Assembly (NCBI GenBank): GCA_018716755.1
Contig: DVJN01000189.1
Location: 1 to 38,935 of the forward strand
From: Candidatus Alectryocaccomicrobium excrementavium
Lineage (GTDB): Bacteria > Bacillota > Clostridia > Christensenellales > Aristaeellaceae
Length of the DNA: 38,935 nt
Direction: 5' to 3'
The position numbers and the translations under genes were made by a program. Below the pieces are notes generated by a model. It worked only from the letters and a program-made list of their open reading frames with translations, had not been told where the DNA came from and ran no database searches. Within the stretch, counting starts at the first letter, position 1, and every line of letters starts with the position of its first letter. Shown here one piece after another: positions 14,913-22,997 of this stretch.

Positions 14913-17126
14913 CTACAGCGGCGGCAGGGGCAGGGGTTCCTCCATCAGCGCACGGCTGAGGGGATATTCCTCCAGGATTTGCGGCAATGCCATCAACGCG
15001 TTGAGCGGCGCGCCCGCCAGAATGGCGGGAATGGCGCGCTGCGCCAACGCGCGGTCGAGCGCATGCTGGGGCTGCCAGGAAACATGCGGCAAAACGCGCG
15101 CGAGATAATCCCACATGCCGCTCAGGGCACGGCGGGAAAGATAAATGCCGCTCTCCGCGAGCGCTTTGCGCAGGGCGGCGAGCCGCTCGGCGATTTCCGC
15201 GGGAATTTCTCCCACCGGTGCGAATCGCTCCCGCAGCGCGCTGAGGGATATGGGCGCCTGCGCGGCGGGCGCGGACAAATCGCTGGAAAGCTGCGGCATC
15301 ACGCTCAGCGGCGTGGGCTTCAGGCGCAGGGTAAAGGCGCAATCGAAGGTAAGCTCATCGATGCGCTCGCCCGCGTCCTGAATGGTGGCAAAGGTGATCA
15401 GCGACGGCTTCATGCCGCGCGCAGCCACGGCTTCGCGCAGCATGCCGCAATCGAAGGCGTTGGCGTCATCCAGCAGAAAGAAAAACGGCGAGAGGGAATC
15501 GACGGATTCCATAAAATTTCGATAATCTGCCCGGTCGCTCAAATTCCCTTTTTGCGCGCGCACGCACAGCAGGCGGTTGCCCAGGCCGAGCGCGTCCGCC
15601 AACAGGCGCACCACATCGCCCTTTCCGCTGCCGCAGGGGCCGGATACCAGGCAGAAATTGCCCGAGCATACGATGGCCAGCAGGTTGACGGCATCGTCGT
15701 TGTCCAGATCCAGCTGCATTTGCGCAAAGCGCGTGCGCACAGCGCTGATCAGTTCGCCTGCGGAGGGCGCGTTGGGCTGCGGCGACGGCTGAGCCTCGGA
15801 GGGCACATTCTCGCCCAGAGCCTGGCCGCGCGCCGTGCGAGCCTTGGCCTCATACATCGCGAGGGTGGCTTTCGCTTCGCTGCACGCCCGCTCGAGAGCG
15901 GCGAGTTCCCGGTTCTGGCTTTCGCGCAGTTCTTTTTGCGCCTCATCGAGCAGGCGGCGGTGGTTTTGCCGCAACGCGTCGATTTCCAGGGCGATTTTCA
16001 GCCGGGCGGCTTCCAGGTCGCTGGCTGCGGCGGGCCGCTCTGGCCGCGCTCCGCCGCACTGGGCGAGCACCAATGCGTCGAAGGAATCAAGCTTGAGCAT
16101 GCTCTGCACCAGGCGCTCGCGCACGTCTGCGCGCTCCCAGGCCGTGCGCAAAAAGCGCATGGCGGTTTCCGCAGGGTTATCCACGGGCATGGCGGCCACA
16201 TTGGCGGGAACCGGATGGCCGAGCTGGTCGTAGCGGGATTTGCGCCACTGCTCGTCAATGATCTCTTTGAGGCTGCGGCCGCGGGTGGGATTTAGGCCGG
16301 TTTGCCGGGCGTTCTGCCGCAGGCTTACCGGGCGGGACAGGCTGCGGTCGCGCGTGAGCCAGGGCGCGCTGGATGGCCCGGATACGGCGATTTCCTGGGC
16401 AATTTCAGCGGAAACATCCCGCGCGCCGTCTCCGCCGGGATGCACGGGAGCGTTTTCCGCGCGGCTGGGCGCGGAGAGGATGCTTGTTTCCATGGGGAAA
16501 AAGCCGTTCTCGTCTTCCGCCACGATGACTCGCGCGCTTTCTCCATCGATAAACGCAATCGAAGCCACCCGGCCTTGCACGCTTTCCGGCGGGAGGCAGT
16601 GGGTGCTTTCCATGCGCTGGAGTACGCGCCCCTCTTCGCTCTCCTTTACGCTCCAGGGGCCGGTGAGAGTACCATCTTCGTCTATAAAGGCACAAACCGT
16701 GCGCACCGTGCGCTCGTCCAGCGCAATGGTCTGCGCGCCTTCCTCCACGCTTAGCGGCACAATCTCCGCCAACTGGTTTTCCGGCATGGCGCAGATCACA
16801 TCAGAATACACGATATACGCGTTGGTTTCCATTTTATCCGGCGCAAAGTTTTTGTTGGGCCGGATTTTGTCGTTTGCTCCGGCATGTTCCCGCAAATCGA
16901 GCAGGCAATACCGGCCCAGCTGGCGCATGCGCGCCTTAAAGTGGCTGCTCTCGTTTTTGTCGGGAACGATGCGGACAAACCCATCCTGCGGATACTGCTG
17001 TTCAGGCTCTTCAAAGGGATGGTAGCGCCCGTCTTCGTGCAGAAACAGCGGGCGAAAGCGAAAATAAGCTTTTAGAGGATTGTCCTCTTCCAAATACCCC
17101 AAGGCATAATTTCCCGGCAGCGCCAT
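14913..17126 (-). CDS. Unrecognised AAA-type ATPase with coiled coil (737 aa)
   Basis: I do not recognise this family. The start at 17126 (MALPGNYALGYLEEDN) was chosen for the GGAGGG before it; longer in-frame versions would run into the promoter. An N-terminal domain of about 215 residues has no motif I know. A low-complexity linker follows, then a helical region, then a coiled coil rich in Glu, Ala and Arg (about 372-442), and a Pro-rich hinge. The C-terminal ATPase has a P-loop GPCGSGKGD (496-504; Gly in place of the usual Thr/Ser after Lys), a Walker B-like FFFLLDDANAF (DD at 553-554 rather than DE) and a sensor-like LITFATIQD. The layout resembles McrB/MoxR-type AAA+ proteins with weakened motifs. 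There is no signal peptide or membrane segment, so it is probably cytoplasmic. It has its own promoter and a leader of about 195 nt, and lies upstream of htpG. It could be a remodelling or DNA-associated ATPase. Confidence 0.85.
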   Translation of the reverse strand: MALPGNYALGYLEEDNPLKAYFRFRPLFLHEDGRYHPFEEPEQQYPQDGFVRIVPDKNESSHFKARMRQLGRYCLLDLREHAGANDKIRPNKNFAPDKMETNAYIVYSDVICAMPENQLAEIVPLSVEEGAQTIALDERTVRTVCAFIDEDGTLTGPWSVKESEEGRVLQRMESTHCLPPESVQGRVASIAFIDGESARVIVAEDENGFFPMETSILSAPSRAENAPVHPGGDGARDVSAEIAQEIAVSGPSSAPWLTRDRSLSRPVSLRQNARQTGLNPTRGRSLKEIIDEQWRKSRYDQLGHPVPANVAAMPVDNPAETAMRFLRTAWERADVRERLVQSMLKLDSFDALVLAQCGGARPERPAAASDLEAARLKIALEIDALRQNHRRLLDEAQKELRESQNRELAALERACSEAKATLAMYEAKARTARGQALGENVPSEAQPSPQPNAPSAGELISAVRTRFAQMQLDLDNDDAVNLLAIVCSGNFCLVSGPCGSGKGDVVRLLADALGLGNRLLCVRAQKGNLSDRADYRNFMESVDSLSPFFFLLDDANAFDCGMLREAVAARGMKPSLITFATIQDAGERIDELTFDCAFTLRLKPTPLSVMPQLSSDLSAPAAQAPISLSALRERFAPVGEIPAEIAERLAALRKALAESGIYLSRRALSGMWDYLARVLPHVSWQPQHALDRALAQRAIPAILAGAPLNALMALPQILEEYPLSRALMEEPLPLPPL

Positions 17127-17321
17127 TTGCGACCCTCCTGACTTGCGCCAACTTTCGGCCCTGGCACACAAACGCGTTTGCTGGCGGCGGAATCGGCCCG
17201 CGCCGGCCGCAGTGCCGGCAATGCGCCGCTCCCGGCGAAAATGGCGGGAAAAACGCCGCGAAACTTTAAATGTCCTTCGCAAAACCTTTTTGTGCGCCAG
17301 TACCTTCTTCAATATTTTCCC
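17127..17321 (-). promoter_or_regulatory. Long GC-rich leader of the unknown ATPase gene
   Basis: About 195 nt lie between the predicted transcript start and the start codon. They contain several possible stems, including GCCGGC repeats around 17190-17225. I see no known riboswitch motif, no T-box core and no convincing terminator. The length alone hints at post-transcriptional control. It is also the gene-free part of the divergent ATPase/addB region. Confidence 0.35.
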
Positions 17322-17327
17322 ATTTCC

Positions 17328-17356
17328 ATTATACATGAAAATATTTAAAACGTCAA
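17328..17356 (-). promoter_or_regulatory. Sigma-A promoter of the unknown ATPase gene
   Basis: TTGACG (17356-17351), 17-bp spacer, TATAAT (17333-17328) on the minus strand, in a sharply AT-rich patch. It is the best consensus match in this divergent region. Confidence 0.85.
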
Positions 17357-17449
17357 TTTTGCTTGTTGATTTCGTGAAAAACAATCATGGATTGCGCTCA
17401 AACCATGGCAGGAGTGTGCAAGAAATGGGCCGCGCCACGAAAAATTTGC

Positions 17450-17478
17450 TTGTGCTTTGGGCGCAAATGGCGTATAGT
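17450..17478 (+). promoter_or_regulatory. Likely sigma-A promoter of addB
   Basis: TTGTGC (17450-17455), 17-bp spacer, TATAGT (17473-17478). A start near 17485 fits translation from the GTG at 17524 rather than from the in-frame ATG at 17485. The -35 box is weak. Confidence 0.6.
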
Positions 17479-17523
17479 AGGGCTATGGGGCCGGCCGGAA
17501 AGAGTGGCGCAGGGGGTGAGAAT

Positions 17524-20500
17524 GTGCCGGTGGAATATGTTGTGGGGCGCTCGGAAGCCATGCTGGCGGCGCTGGCGCGCACGGCGCGCGAAGCGGTTTT
17601 TCTGGATCAGGAACTGATAATCATCGTGCCCCGCCAACTCACGCTGGAAACGGAGATCGCTTTGTTCGATGCGTTGGGCATAGAGGGTTCGTTTCGCCTG
17701 CAAATTTGCTCGACCGCGCGCTTCCTCGCGCGCCTTTTTGAGGAAACGGGCGCGCCGGAGGAAGCGCGCATAGATGAGCAGGGACGCGCCATGGCGCTGT
17801 ACCGGGCGGCACGCGCCCTTTCGGGCGAACTCACCTGGTATAAGGACGCGTTTCACCAGCGCGGTTTTTCGCAGCGCGCGCTCAAGCAGCTGCAATTGTT
17901 CCGGCAGGCAGGCATGGATGGGAGCGCGCTCAGGGCGTGCGCGGACAAGCTGGATGGCAGCCCCGCGCGCCATAAGCTTGCGGATCTTTCCCGCCTGATG
18001 GAGGAATACGACCGGATCCTCGCGGGCCATTTTCAAGATGGCGAGGGCGAATTGTGGGAGGCGCTCGCCCGCCTGCAGGACGCGGCGTTTTTGCGCGATT
18101 GCGCAGCCTGCTTTTATGGATTTGATTTGATGCCGCCGCTGCTGAATGAGCTGATCGCGGCCATGGCCTGTGTTTGCCGGAAAATGACGGTTTTTTTCGC
18201 CCTGGAGGATGATGAAGAGGCACGGGATGCAGACGTGTTTTTGCCCGCGCGGAATGCGATGCGGCGGTTGGATGAGCGCGTGCGCGCACGGGGGCTGGAG
18301 CGCAGCGTGGTGAAGGCGGGGGAAACCATCCGGCGGCACGCGGAAATTGCCCACCTGGCACGGGAACTGTTCAGCCGTTCGCCGCGCGCTTATGTGGGCG
18401 CGCCCGGGCGGGTGCGGCTGATCGCTGCCGCCGACCCCAACGCGGAGGCCATGGCCGTGGCCAGCCTGTGCCGGGAACTGGCTCGTGTGAAGGGGTGGCG
18501 TTACCGGGAAATGCTGATCGTCACGCCGGATGTGGAATCCCGGCGGCTTGCGCTCGCCCGCGCGTTTGCGCTATATGGCGTGCCGCTGTCCCTGTCCGAT
18601 TCCCGGGGCGCCAACCAGCATCCGTTGGGGCGCACTCTCATTGGCGTGCTGCGGTTGCTGGCGGGGAATTACCGCGCGCAGGATGTGATCGAACTGGCGC
18701 GCGCGGGGTATATGAATATAGGGGATGACGAAACCGACCGTTTCGCCAATTATATTGTGGCGCACGGCCTGCGCGGCAACCGTTTCCGGAGGCCCGTGGG
18801 GGATGAAGCGCTGGAAGCGGTGCGGCAGGCGTTTTTTGCGCCCATCGAAGCGCTGGAAGAGGCGCTGCGCCCGGCCAGGACGCTGCGCAGCCAGCTCGAG
18901 GCGCTGTTCGCGTTTTTGCGCGAGATCGATGCTTACGGCAAGTGCGCACGCGAACAGGACCGCCTGATGGCGCAAAACGAGTTTACGCGCGCGGGCGAGA
19001 GCGCGCAGGTGTGGAACCGCATTCTTTCCACCCTGGACCAACTGCTGGCCATCATGGGGGATAAGCGGCTGCCCCTCAAAGTGTTGACGGAACTGATTGA
19101 GCAATCGCTCGCGGCGGTGGAACTCAAGGGATTGCCGCAATCGGCGGATGCAGTGGCGGTGCAGCCGCTGTCGCGAACGTTTACGGCGCCTGTGAAGGCG
19201 CTGATGCTCGTGGGCATGACGGATGGTGGCTCCAGCGCGCCCAGCGGGCTTTTGACAGAACCGGAGCAGGCTCGCGTGAGCGGGCAGGCGCACGTTTGGC
19301 TGGGGCCGGATGGCGTGGAGCTGGCCCGCGTGGCGCGGATGTATCTCGTGAGCGCGATTGGCATGGCGCGCAGCGCGGTGTATTTTACCTATTCCCTCAG
19401 CGCGATAGACGGATCGCCCCTGCGGCCGGGCCTGGCAGTGGAGCGGTTGCGGCGCGTGTTTCCCGAAATGCCGCTGTCTGGCGAGCCGTCCGAACGCATC
19501 CTTTCGGGAGCGGTGGACGCCGCGGTTTACCGACTGGCCCAGGGGGGGAGCCGGGCGGCGGCACCGGCGCTTGCGCGCTTGCCGGAAGGCCGCGCGGCGC
19601 TTGCGCGCTTCACCCGTTTTTTGGGCTGGGACGCGCGCAGCGGCGCTCTGGGCGAAAAGTTGGCCGCGCGCCTGTTTGGCGAGCTCGCGCGGGTGAGCGC
19701 GTCGCGCCTGGAGCAATACGCGCAATGCCCCTTCCGCCACTTTGTAACGTATGGCCTGGCGCCGCAGATCGTGGAGCCTTTTGCGCTCAAGCCCGTGGAC
19801 GAGGGCAGCTTTTTTCACGAAGCTGTGCGCGCGTTTTTATCGGCGCAGCGGCTGGAAATTCAGGATTTGCCATCAGATGTGGCCGCCACGCGCATGGAGA
19901 GCATTGCGGATGGCCTGCTGGACAGCATGATGAGCGGCCCTCTGGGAGATACGGCAGTGAGCCGGGCTGAACGCCGCCGCCTGCGCGATACTGCGCGCCG
20001 CGCTGCCTGGATGATGGCGGAGCAGATGCGCGGCAGCCAGTTCGAGCCTGTGGCGCTGGAAGTTCAGTTTGGCGACGATGAGCCGCGGCTGACCCTGCAC
20101 CCCAGGGGGGGAGATAGCGCGCTCTATGGGCGCATCGACCGCGTGGATCAGTGGAAAGCCGGAGGGTATTTGCGCGTGATTGATTACAAGCGCGGCGGCC
20201 GCGCGCTTAAAATGGAAGAAGTGTATGGCGGCCTGCAATTGCAGCTGATGATCTATCTGGCTGCCGCGCTGAAGAAATATGGCGGCAAGAGCGCGGGCGC
20301 GTATTACTTTGCCGTGGCGGATCCCGTGCCGCTGAGCGACACCCGCGACCCGCAGGAAGCGGACGCGCTGCGCAAAAAGAACCTGCGGCTGGACGGCGTG
20401 TTTCCCGATGATCCGGAAATCGTGCGCGCCATGGCTACCGACCCGCAGGAGGCCATGAAGGTGCGCCTCACCAAGGACGGCGAGTTCTATAAGGGCACGC

Positions 20501-20691
20501 AAATCGCCTCGCCGGAGCGGTTTGAGGAAATGATGCGCACGGCGCTCGACTTCTGCGAACAATATGTTTCCGAAATTCGCGCGGGCCGCACGGATATCGC
20601 GCCCGTTTGCCGCGGCAAGCGGCGCGCCTGCGATTTTTGCGATTATAAGGCCATTTGCGCGCAGGATGGCTCCACGGACCGGACGGTGTAA
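17524..20691 (+). CDS. addB: ATP-dependent helicase/nuclease subunit B (AddB)
   Basis: A 1055-aa subunit of the AddAB double-strand-break end-processing enzyme, which makes 3' tails for RecA loading. The GTG start at 17524 follows AGGGGGTGAG. The N terminus (PVEYVVGRSEAMLAALART) aligns with the usual AddB opening but lacks the GxGKT P-loop. The C-terminal nuclease domain is intact: GRIDRVDQW, then VIDYKRGG (Asp about 887, Lys about 889) and QLQLMIYL. The four iron-sulphur cysteines are at 735 (QCPFRHF), 1036, 1039 and 1045 (C-x2-C-x5-C, as in Bacillus AddB). The protein is somewhat shorter than the Bacillus one (about 1166 aa). addA, normally the next gene, does not follow; a sporulation sigma gene is there instead. 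Confidence 0.92.
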   Translation: MPVEYVVGRSEAMLAALARTAREAVFLDQELIIIVPRQLTLETEIALFDALGIEGSFRLQICSTARFLARLFEETGAPEEARIDEQGRAMALYRAARALSGELTWYKDAFHQRGFSQRALKQLQLFRQAGMDGSALRACADKLDGSPARHKLADLSRLMEEYDRILAGHFQDGEGELWEALARLQDAAFLRDCAACFYGFDLMPPLLNELIAAMACVCRKMTVFFALEDDEEARDADVFLPARNAMRRLDERVRARGLERSVVKAGETIRRHAEIAHLARELFSRSPRAYVGAPGRVRLIAAADPNAEAMAVASLCRELARVKGWRYREMLIVTPDVESRRLALARAFALYGVPLSLSDSRGANQHPLGRTLIGVLRLLAGNYRAQDVIELARAGYMNIGDDETDRFANYIVAHGLRGNRFRRPVGDEALEAVRQAFFAPIEALEEALRPARTLRSQLEALFAFLREIDAYGKCAREQDRLMAQNEFTRAGESAQVWNRILSTLDQLLAIMGDKRLPLKVLTELIEQSLAAVELKGLPQSADAVAVQPLSRTFTAPVKALMLVGMTDGGSSAPSGLLTEPEQARVSGQAHVWLGPDGVELARVARMYLVSAIGMARSAVYFTYSLSAIDGSPLRPGLAVERLRRVFPEMPLSGEPSERILSGAVDAAVYRLAQGGSRAAAPALARLPEGRAALARFTRFLGWDARSGALGEKLAARLFGELARVSASRLEQYAQCPFRHFVTYGLAPQIVEPFALKPVDEGSFFHEAVRAFLSAQRLEIQDLPSDVAATRMESIADGLLDSMMSGPLGDTAVSRAERRRLRDTARRAAWMMAEQMRGSQFEPVALEVQFGDDEPRLTLHPRGGDSALYGRIDRVDQWKAGGYLRVIDYKRGGRALKMEEVYGGLQLQLMIYLAAALKKYGGKSAGAYYFAVADPVPLSDTRDPQEADALRKKNLRLDGVFPDDPEIVRAMATDPQEAMKVRLTKDGEFYKGTQIASPERFEEMMRTALDFCEQYVSEIRAGRTDIAPVCRGKRRACDFCDYKAICAQDGSTDRTV

Positions 20692-20764
20692 CATTTTCGC
20701 CGGGTTTCCGGCGGATGGGGGCAATTTCGCCCTAAAACCGCAGGCCTACGGGCGCCAGCGCCTT

Positions 20765-20794
20765 GCATACTCCGCCGCCGCTAAGGCAATACTC
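20765..20794 (+). promoter_or_regulatory. Sigma-F/sigma-G type promoter of sigG
   Basis: GCATA (20765-20769), 15-bp spacer, GGCAATACTC (20785-20794). This fits the forespore consensus GywTA-N15-GGnrAnAnT at every fixed position. In Bacillus, sigG is transcribed by sigma-F and then by sigma-G itself, so a forespore promoter in this place makes biological sense. A small CGCCGG/CCGGCG hairpin (20698-20713) separates it from addB. Confidence 0.8.
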
Positions 20795-20814
20795 ATCTCG
20801 TTGGAGGTGAGTAT

Positions 20815-21588
20815 ATGGCGATTCACAAGGTCGAAATCTGCGGCGTGGATACATCGTCGCTCCCCGTGCTCGACAACGAGCGCATGCGGGAGCTCTTTCC
20901 GAAAATCCGCGCGGGCGATACCGGCGCGCGCCATGAATTCATACAGGGGAACCTCCGGCTCGTGCTCAGCGTGATCCAGCGCTTTCACAACCGGGGCGAG
21001 AGTGTGGACGACCTCTTTCAGGTGGGCTGTATCGGCCTGATCAAGGCGATCGACAACTTTAACACGGAGCTGGGCGTGCGCTTTTCCACCTATGCGGTTC
21101 CGATGATCATCGGTGAAATTCGCCGCTATCTGCGCGATAATAACCCCATCCGTGTGAGCCGCTCACTGCGCGATCTGGCGTATAAGGCATTGCGGGCCAG
21201 GGACGCGCTCGTTTACCGCCTGAACCGCGAACCGGATATCCGGGAAATCGCGGAGGAAATGGGAGCCCAGGAAGAGGATGTCGCCATGGCGCTGGAGGCC
21301 ATTCAGGATCCTGTTTCGCTTTTTGATCCCATTTATCAGGATGGCGGAGATGCCATCTATGTGCTCGACCAGGTGAAAGACGCGCGCGTGGACGAAAATG
21401 ACTGGGTGCGCGACATCTCCATCAATCAGGCGCTGCAAAAATTGGGTGAGCGCGAAAGAAACATCATCCGCAGCCGCTTTTTCGAGGGGCGCACGCAGAT
21501 GGAGGTGGCGGGGGAAATCGGCATTTCGCAGGCCCAGGTGTCGCGGCTGGAAAAATCTGCCCTGGCGCAGATGCGGCGGTACATTTGA
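20815..21588 (+). CDS. sigG: RNA polymerase sporulation sigma factor SigG
   Basis: A 257-aa late-forespore sigma factor. The N-terminal signature HKVEICGVDTSSLPVLDNERMRELF is characteristic of sigma-G. Region 2 (NLRLVLSVIQRFHNRGESVDDLFQVGCIGLIKAIDNF), region 3 and region 4 (LGERERNIIRSRFFEGRTQMEVAGEIGISQAQVSRLEKSAL, a helix-turn-helix for the -35 box) are complete. GGAGGTGA lies 4 bp before the ATG. Its presence points to endospore formation. In many spore formers it follows spoIIGA-sigE; here it stands between addB and rplS. Confidence 0.97.
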   Translation: MAIHKVEICGVDTSSLPVLDNERMRELFPKIRAGDTGARHEFIQGNLRLVLSVIQRFHNRGESVDDLFQVGCIGLIKAIDNFNTELGVRFSTYAVPMIIGEIRRYLRDNNPIRVSRSLRDLAYKALRARDALVYRLNREPDIREIAEEMGAQEEDVAMALEAIQDPVSLFDPIYQDGGDAIYVLDQVKDARVDENDWVRDISINQALQKLGERERNIIRSRFFEGRTQMEVAGEIGISQAQVSRLEKSALAQMRRYI

Positions 21589-21622
21589 AAAGGGAAGAAC
21601 GCAAGTTTAACGCAGGCTTTGC

Positions 21623-21651
21623 TTGCCGGAAAAGGCGGCGTGTGGTATACT
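21623..21651 (+). promoter_or_regulatory. Sigma-A promoter of rplS
   Basis: TTGCCG (21623-21628), 17-bp spacer, TATACT (21646-21651). It lies just after sigG, so rplS does not depend on the sporulation promoter. Confidence 0.8.
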
Positions 21652-21657
21652 AATGGT

Positions 21658-21725
21658 TGTGTAATCGGGCGGTCCTCTGTCCGCAGGCCGGGCACGAACG
21701 TCCAGAGAGAAGGAGAGATTTCCCC
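21658..21725 (+). promoter_or_regulatory. rplS 5' leader, possibly an L19 leader element
   Basis: The 68-nt leader can fold (a CGG-CCT / AGG-CCG stem around 21671-21687) and ends in AGAGAGAAGGAGAG before the ATG. L19 leaders with autoregulatory structure are known in Bacillota. I could not match a covariance model, so this is only a positional suggestion. Confidence 0.35.
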
Positions 21726-22067
21726 ATGAATGAGATCATTCGCTCCATTGAGGAGGCTCAGCTGCGCAAGGATTTGCCGAATTTCGTGGTGGGCGATACT
21801 GTGCGCGTGCATGTGAAGGTTGTCGAAGGTTCCCGCGAGCGCCTGCAGGCGTTCGAAGGCGTGGTCATTGCCCGCCGCAACGGCAGCGCGCGTGAAACGT
21901 TCACCGTGCGCCGCACGAGCTATGGCGTGGGCGTAGAGCGCACGTTCCCGCTGCATTCCCCCCGTCTGGATCACATCGAAGTGATTCGCCGTGGTAAGGT
22001 TCGCCGCGCGAAGCTCTATTACCTGCGCGAGCGCAGTGGCAAGGCCGCCAAGGTCAAGGATAAGTAA
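21726..22067 (+). CDS. rplS: Large ribosomal subunit protein L19
   Basis: A 113-aa protein of the 50S subunit at the 30S-50S interface. It matches the family over its full length ([67 protein letters not shown]). It has a strong ribosome binding site. A hairpin terminator follows immediately, so the downstream rbgA may receive only part of the transcription. Confidence 0.98.
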   Translation: MNEIIRSIEEAQLRKDLPNFVVGDTVRVHVKVVEGSRERLQAFEGVVIARRNGSARETFTVRRTSYGVGVERTFPLHSPRLDHIEVIRRGKVRRAKLYYLRERSGKAAKVKDK

Positions 22068-22076
22068 GATTCCCGC

Positions 22077-22110
22077 AAAATCGCTGGAGCCGCGCGCTTC
22101 AGCGATTTTT
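22077..22110 (+). terminator. Terminator/attenuator between rplS and rbgA
   Basis: AAAATCGCTG pairs with CAGCGATTTT (22077-22086 with 22100-22109) around a 13-nt GC-rich loop, ending in T5. A second small hairpin, GCGCC/GGCGC, lies 6 bp on. It would allow high rplS and lower rbgA-rnhB expression from the same promoter. Confidence 0.8.
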
Positions 22111-22146
22111 GTTATGCGCCGCTTGGCGCGAAATGAGGAGAAAATC

Positions 22147-22995
22147 ATGCCTGAAATCAATTGGTATCCCGGCCACATGGCCAAATCGCGCCGCATGCTG
22201 GAAGAGCAGATGCGGGGGATCGACGCGGTGATCGAGCTGTGCGACGCGCGCGCGCCGCGCGCCACGCGCAACCCCATGCTCAGCGCCGTGTGCAAGGGGC
22301 GCGCCCGCGTGCTGGTGCTCAACAAGGCGGATCTGGCCAACGACGCGGCCACCAAAGCCTGGATGGATTTTTACCGCGCACAGGGCATGTTCGCCGTGCG
22401 CTTCACCGCCACGGGCGGGAAAACGCGCGAAATCCTTTCTTTTATTCAAGAGGCCACGAAGGAGGCCGTGGAGCGCATGCGCGCGCGCGGCGCAAACAAA
22501 ACCGTGCGCCTGATGGTGATCGGCGTGCCCAACGTGGGCAAATCCACGCTCATCAACCGCCTGCGCGGCGGCGCGGTGGCAAAGACCGCCGACCGCCCGG
22601 GCGTGACGCGCACCCGGCAATGGGTGAAGGTGGGGCCGTATCTGGAAATGCTCGATACGCCCGGCATGCTCTGGCCCAAGCTGGACGACCAGGAAGTGGC
22701 CAAAACGCTGGCGCAGCTGGGCTCCATCCGAGACCAGATCATCGATGGCGAGGAACTGGCGGGCGATTTGCTTTCGCGCCTGATGCGGATTGCGCCGGAA
22801 GCGGCGTGCGCCCGCTTTAAGCTGCCGTTGGAAGCGGCAGGTGAGATGCAGCCCCATGAACTCCTGGAAGCGGCGGCGCGGGGGCGCGGCTACTTGCTTT
22901 CCGGCGGACGGCTGAACACGGAACGCGCGGCCGCCGTGGTGCTGGATGAGTTCCGCGCGGGCAAAGTGGGAAAAATTACCCTGGAGCGGCCATAG
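22147..22995 (+). CDS. rbgA: Ribosome biogenesis GTPase YlqF/RbgA
   Basis: A 282-aa circularly permuted GTPase needed for late assembly of the 50S subunit. The G motifs come in the permuted order typical of the family: G4 NKAD (59-62), then G1 GVPNVGKST (126-134), the switch/G2 threonines in RPGVTRTRQW, then G3 DTPG. The N-terminal WYPGHMAKSRR is a family signature. AGGAG lies before the ATG at 22147. It follows rplS, whose product is a neighbour in the ribosome, and precedes rnhB by 2 bp: the conserved rplS-rbgA-rnhB order of Bacillota. Confidence 0.97.
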   Translation: MPEINWYPGHMAKSRRMLEEQMRGIDAVIELCDARAPRATRNPMLSAVCKGRARVLVLNKADLANDAATKAWMDFYRAQGMFAVRFTATGGKTREILSFIQEATKEAVERMRARGANKTVRLMVIGVPNVGKSTLINRLRGGAVAKTADRPGVTRTRQWVKVGPYLEMLDTPGMLWPKLDDQEVAKTLAQLGSIRDQIIDGEELAGDLLSRLMRIAPEAACARFKLPLEAAGEMQPHELLEAAARGRGYLLSGGRLNTERAAAVVLDEFRAGKVGKITLERP

Positions 22996-22997
22996 CC

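Noticed and set aside
17143..17523. Longer AddB with an N-terminal extension
   Set aside because: The extension would cross the divergent promoters; the family start and a good ribosome binding site fit the GTG at 17524.
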